Part shown: positions 21,088-23,143 of the stretch, piece after piece
How positions within the stretch are numbered: the stretch's first letter is position 1
How the letters are laid out: each line of letters opens with the position of its first letter
Source of the DNA: CAYUUR01 sp964510235
GTDB lineage: Bacteria; Patescibacteriota; Saccharimonadia; Saccharimonadales; CAYUUR01
Direction of reading: 5' to 3'
Length of the DNA: 23,143 nucleotides
Assembly (NCBI GenBank): GCA_964510235.1
Contig: CAZEBF010000015.1
Span: forward strand, 1-23,143
Translations under genes and position numbers: made by a program
The notes under the pieces: generated by a model
Told to the model about the DNA's origin: nothing
Databases searched by the model: none
What the model saw: only the letters and a program-made list of their open reading frames with translations

Positions 21088-22488
21088 ATGAGCTTGGAGC
21101 ACAATCAGTTTGATCGTACTGAATTCAGTGACTACTACGAGTATGCTGCTGCTTTGTCATGCCGCACATTAGGAAGGACTGCAGTGCTGTTCGAGAACGA
21201 GCGAGTCGGAAATGAGCTTCGTTGCGACTACTGGCAGGGTGTTACACCTAATGATGATGTGAGCAGGGATATCTACATAAATCCAATGATAGGCCGTTTG
21301 GATCGAGGGGCACAGCAGGCGGCGGCAAGTCGCGATGATGCGCTTGATTCAACAGCCGGACTTCTCCTTAATTTAGAGCCAGAAGAGCGTCGAGAATTGA
21401 GCCTACATTTTGATGATATTGTGCCTCAGTTTTTTCAAGATAACTACAAGGCTTGGCGTGAAAGCATGAAGCCTACAATCTGGAAGTCTGCACGCAACGC
21501 GTTCAAGAGCCGGCACGCAAGCGAACGGTCTGATCTGGAAAACATTGATTGGGTGTCATGGATAGTGTCTGGAGCAAGTGAAGCACAACGACTAAATTTT
21601 CTGCAGTGGCACGTCCATCGAATCTCTACACTTGCATCGTCAGACATGTGTCGGCCACTGATTGATCAGGAGCGCCAGGTCTTTAGTGATGGAGTGAGGT
21701 GGGGGATTGATCAAGCTCAGCTACCAAAATCAGCACTGAGCGCCGCGGAAGAAGCAAAAGATGCACCGATTGTATTCGCTGACATTTTGTCTGGCATCCA
21801 CGTAGGCGGTCTATCTGTTGCTGGCTACGTCTCGAGCGAATCAACCTTTTCGCCGCGCGAGATCTTTGGTTGGCTGCGTGCAGCGTTTGTTGTGGAACCA
21901 AGTGGACCAATGAACAATCTAGAGGATCGGATTCAACATGCCACAGTACATGAGCTGAACCACCTACTTCTTGGCAGACTTGGGCCTGAGTGGGTAAACG
22001 AAGCTTTGACTGAGCATATCGCACAAGCGATGCGGCATGGTCAGTGGCTAGAAGTAAGTCCATTCAAACGGAATGACGACGGTTCGTACCCATGGTACCG
22101 CGAGCTGCTTGCAGTTGTGCTTGAGCCATACAATGAAGACCACGATGGTGATGCTGACTGGTTGACAGGCGGCCGGTTTGTGCCGCTTGGGATGCTTACG
22201 TACGCCTATGCAGAACGTGATCCTCAGGCCAGACGTGAGCACAAGCAAGGGATGCACGATTCGTTCAGATTACTATATGGTCGTAGCGACATCTTGGAGG
22301 TAGTAGATGCAAGGCTAGACGAAATTCTCAGCACACTACCGGGTTATGATCCTGATAAACGAATGATAGAGCTTGAGCAGGTCGCCGCAAAAATATTGGT
22401 CGACGAATGGAAAGATCCGGATGCTAGGAGCGCTTTGCTCACTCGTATTCCGGATCTTTCACCAGCTGGGTTAGTAGCTATTTCTTAG
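21088..22488 (+). CDS. HExxH metallopeptidase-like protein (gluzincin pattern), otherwise unknown
   Basis: Encodes 466 residues. HELNH (287-291) within ATVHELNHLLLG is a zinc-binding HExxH motif, and WVNEALTEHIAQA (301-313) downstream supplies the glutamate (E304) expected of gluzincins, where the pattern is WxNEGxA. The N-terminal 280 residues are helix-rich and not recognised. There is no signal peptide or membrane span, so it looks cytoplasmic, which is unusual for a protease of this kind. The start at 21088 has AGGA 7 bases upstream and a good promoter. Its last 11 bases overlap the end of the convergent rpsT. Peptidase activity is inference from the zinc site only; the protein could be a non-catalytic relative. 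Confidence 0.72.
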   Translation: MSLEHNQFDRTEFSDYYEYAAALSCRTLGRTAVLFENERVGNELRCDYWQGVTPNDDVSRDIYINPMIGRLDRGAQQAAASRDDALDSTAGLLLNLEPEERRELSLHFDDIVPQFFQDNYKAWRESMKPTIWKSARNAFKSRHASERSDLENIDWVSWIVSGASEAQRLNFLQWHVHRISTLASSDMCRPLIDQERQVFSDGVRWGIDQAQLPKSALSAAEEAKDAPIVFADILSGIHVGGLSVAGYVSSESTFSPREIFGWLRAAFVVEPSGPMNNLEDRIQHATVHELNHLLLGRLGPEWVNEALTEHIAQAMRHGQWLEVSPFKRNDDGSYPWYRELLAVVLEPYNEDHDGDADWLTGGRFVPLGMLTYAYAERDPQARREHKQGMHDSFRLLYGRSDILEVVDARLDEILSTLPGYDPDKRMIELEQVAAKILVDEWKDPDARSALLTRIPDLSPAGLVAIS

Positions 22489-22867
22489 GAGCAGCTTTTT
22501 TGGTGACTGGCTTTTTGGCAGGTGCTTTTTTAGCAACTGGCTTGGTAGCTTTGGCTGGAGTTTTAGCAGCCGGCTTCTTAGCGACTGCTTTTTTAGCAAC
22601 AGTTGGCTTGGCACCAGAAGCTTTAGCTTTAGCGCTCAAAGCTTTCTTCTGACGAGCGGCTTTATTCTTGTGAATAACGCCTTTTTTAACAGCGGTATCA
22701 ATAGCAGCCTGAGCCTCAGCATGTGCCTTTTCAACACCCTTACCACCGGTGACGGCAGTTTGGAATGATTTGATGGCTGTCTTGAGGCTGCGCTTAGTTT
22801 TGCTGTTGCGAATTGCGGCCTTGTTGGCGACGCGAACACGCTTTTTGGCTGATTTGATAATTGGCAT
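22478..22867 (-). CDS. rpsT: Ribosomal protein S20 with a histone-H1-like C-terminal tail
   Basis: Encodes 129 residues, against about 85-90 for ordinary S20. Residues 1-85 are S20: MPIIKSAKKRVRVANKAAIR, RSLKTAIKSF, a GG linker, and the HKNKAARQKKAL segment, which bind 16S rRNA. Residues 86-129 are a run of Ala/Lys/Pro/Val/Thr (KPTVAKKAVAKKPAAKTPAK and so on to KKAAPKK), like the tails of histone H1 or bacterial HU/HctB-type proteins. I chose ATG 22867 because it begins the S20 core and AAGGA precedes it; the frame upstream overlaps the promoter. The gene overlaps the convergent 21088 gene by 11 bases at the 3' end. Confidence 0.95.
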   Translation of the reverse strand: MPIIKSAKKRVRVANKAAIRNSKTKRSLKTAIKSFQTAVTGGKGVEKAHAEAQAAIDTAVKKGVIHKNKAARQKKALSAKAKASGAKPTVAKKAVAKKPAAKTPAKATKPVAKKAPAKKPVTKKAAPKK

Positions 22868-22912
22868 GTACTTCCTTGTATAGTTATTAGATTTGCTGGT
22901 TATCGACTGACC

Positions 22913-22941
22913 ACTATACCTTACAGAGGTCAAAATGTAAA
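22913..22941 (-). promoter_or_regulatory. Promoter of rpsT
   Basis: On the minus strand TTTACA (22941-22936), 17-bp spacer, TATAGT (22918-22913). The leader is about 40 nt and ends in a good Shine-Dalgarno (AAGGA), unlike the leaderless genes of this window. Confidence 0.7.
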
Positions 22942-22982
22942 GGCTTGTAACAGGCAAAAGGACTAGACAAGCGTAAGCGTTC

Positions 22983-22988
22983 TATGAT
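22983..22988 (+). promoter_or_regulatory. -10 box (TATGAT) for the last gene
   Basis: TATGAT, with no convincing -35. A leader of about 46 nt, A-rich and with only a weak GGA before the ATG at 23041. Confidence 0.4.
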
Positions 22989-23040
22989 ACCCTGCCAACA
23001 AAGGTACCAAAATAAAAAACCCTTATGGAATAAACAATTA

Positions 23041-23143
23041 TGGATCCAAACGTAAAAGATTCAATCATCGCCCGACTCAAAGAAGCTACCAATGTTTTGG
23101 TAACGGTTAGTAGCAACCCATCTGTTGACCAGTTGGCTGCATG
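23041..23143 (+). CDS. Start of an unidentified protein (partial, runs off the window)
   Basis: Opens with ATG at 23041 and stays open to the end; 34 residues are seen. MDPNVKDSIIARLKEATNVL, then VTVSSNPSVDQLAA. A helix followed by a strand and an NPSVD turn is reminiscent of the first strand of DHH-type phosphoesterase domains (where a conserved Asp follows a strand at the N-terminus), but 34 residues cannot establish this. It is divergent from rpsT, with 173 bp between the start codons. Confidence 0.6.

Noticed and set aside
22868..22957. Start of rpsT at complement 22957
   Set aside because: The added residues precede the conserved S20 start and cover the promoter; the Shine-Dalgarno fits the ATG at 22867.
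1..23143. tRNA or rRNA genes, CRISPR arrays, insertion sequences, prophage
   Set aside because: No cloverleaf-like or rRNA-like stretch, no regularly spaced short repeats and no transposase, integrase or phage gene was seen on either strand.

Overview
The window reads as a dense, syntenically ordinary piece of a small bacterial chromosome, most likely from the Patescibacteria (CPR) and probably Candidatus Saccharibacteria (TM7). This rests on three things: the gene set (mscL, msrB, orn, dnaG-rpoD, polA, mutM, holA, rpsT interleaved with small single-span membrane proteins and unknowns), the very short intergenic gaps, and the reduced or altered versions of core proteins (a primase without zinc ligands, a PolA without proofreading residues, an MgtE reduced to its membrane domain). 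TGA is used as a stop (dnaG, the prenyl synthase and the HAD gene end in it), which argues against the recoded CPR lineages. The lineage call is inference; no rRNA is present. Base composition is roughly balanced.

Layout. 1-2021 (+): the tail of a membrane protein, mscL, a two-span membrane protein, msrB, oligoribonuclease orn, and a YjbR/MmcQ-family gene. 2022-2160: a structured repeat flanked by a duplicated 3' end of the YjbR gene. 2161-2793 (-): a single-span membrane protein. 2914-3875 (+): two unknown genes behind the best promoter of the window. 3933-6810: dnaG overlapping rpoD. 6811-6909: the second copy of the structured repeat, inverted. 6910-7880: a ParB/sulfiredoxin-like protein coupled to a P-loop kinase. 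7898-10017: a geranylgeranyl-type prenyl diphosphate synthase overlapping a squalene/phytoene synthase. 10074-10985: unknown. 10992-13748 (-): a P2-type cation ATPase, divergent from an MgtE-type Mg2+ transporter domain (13821-14396). 14444-15175: unknown with a possible C-terminal HTH. 15199-17871: polA. 17928-18482: a secreted/anchored protein. 18489-18731 (-): a short DciA/DUF721-like protein, divergent from mutM (18761-19642), which overlaps a HAD-like gene; then holA, a HExxH metallopeptidase-like protein, rpsT (-) and the start of a further gene.

How the genes work together. Replication and repair dominate (dnaG, polA, holA, mutM, perhaps a DciA-like helicase loader), with the housekeeping sigma factor translationally coupled to primase. 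Envelope and ion homeostasis are served by MscL, the P-type ATPase and MgtE. The two prenyl enzymes form a short isoprenoid module from C5 units to C20 and on to a C30/C40 hydrocarbon.

The most interesting signals are non-coding. (1) A two-hairpin element of about 68 nt occurs twice in opposite orientations, and the differences between copies preserve base pairing. (2) One copy sits inside a 137-bp-spaced direct duplication of the YjbR gene's 3' end. (3) Most genes that begin a transcription unit have a TATAAT-like -10 box only 6-11 bases before the start codon, which predicts leaderless mRNAs, while internal operon genes use Shine-Dalgarno sites.
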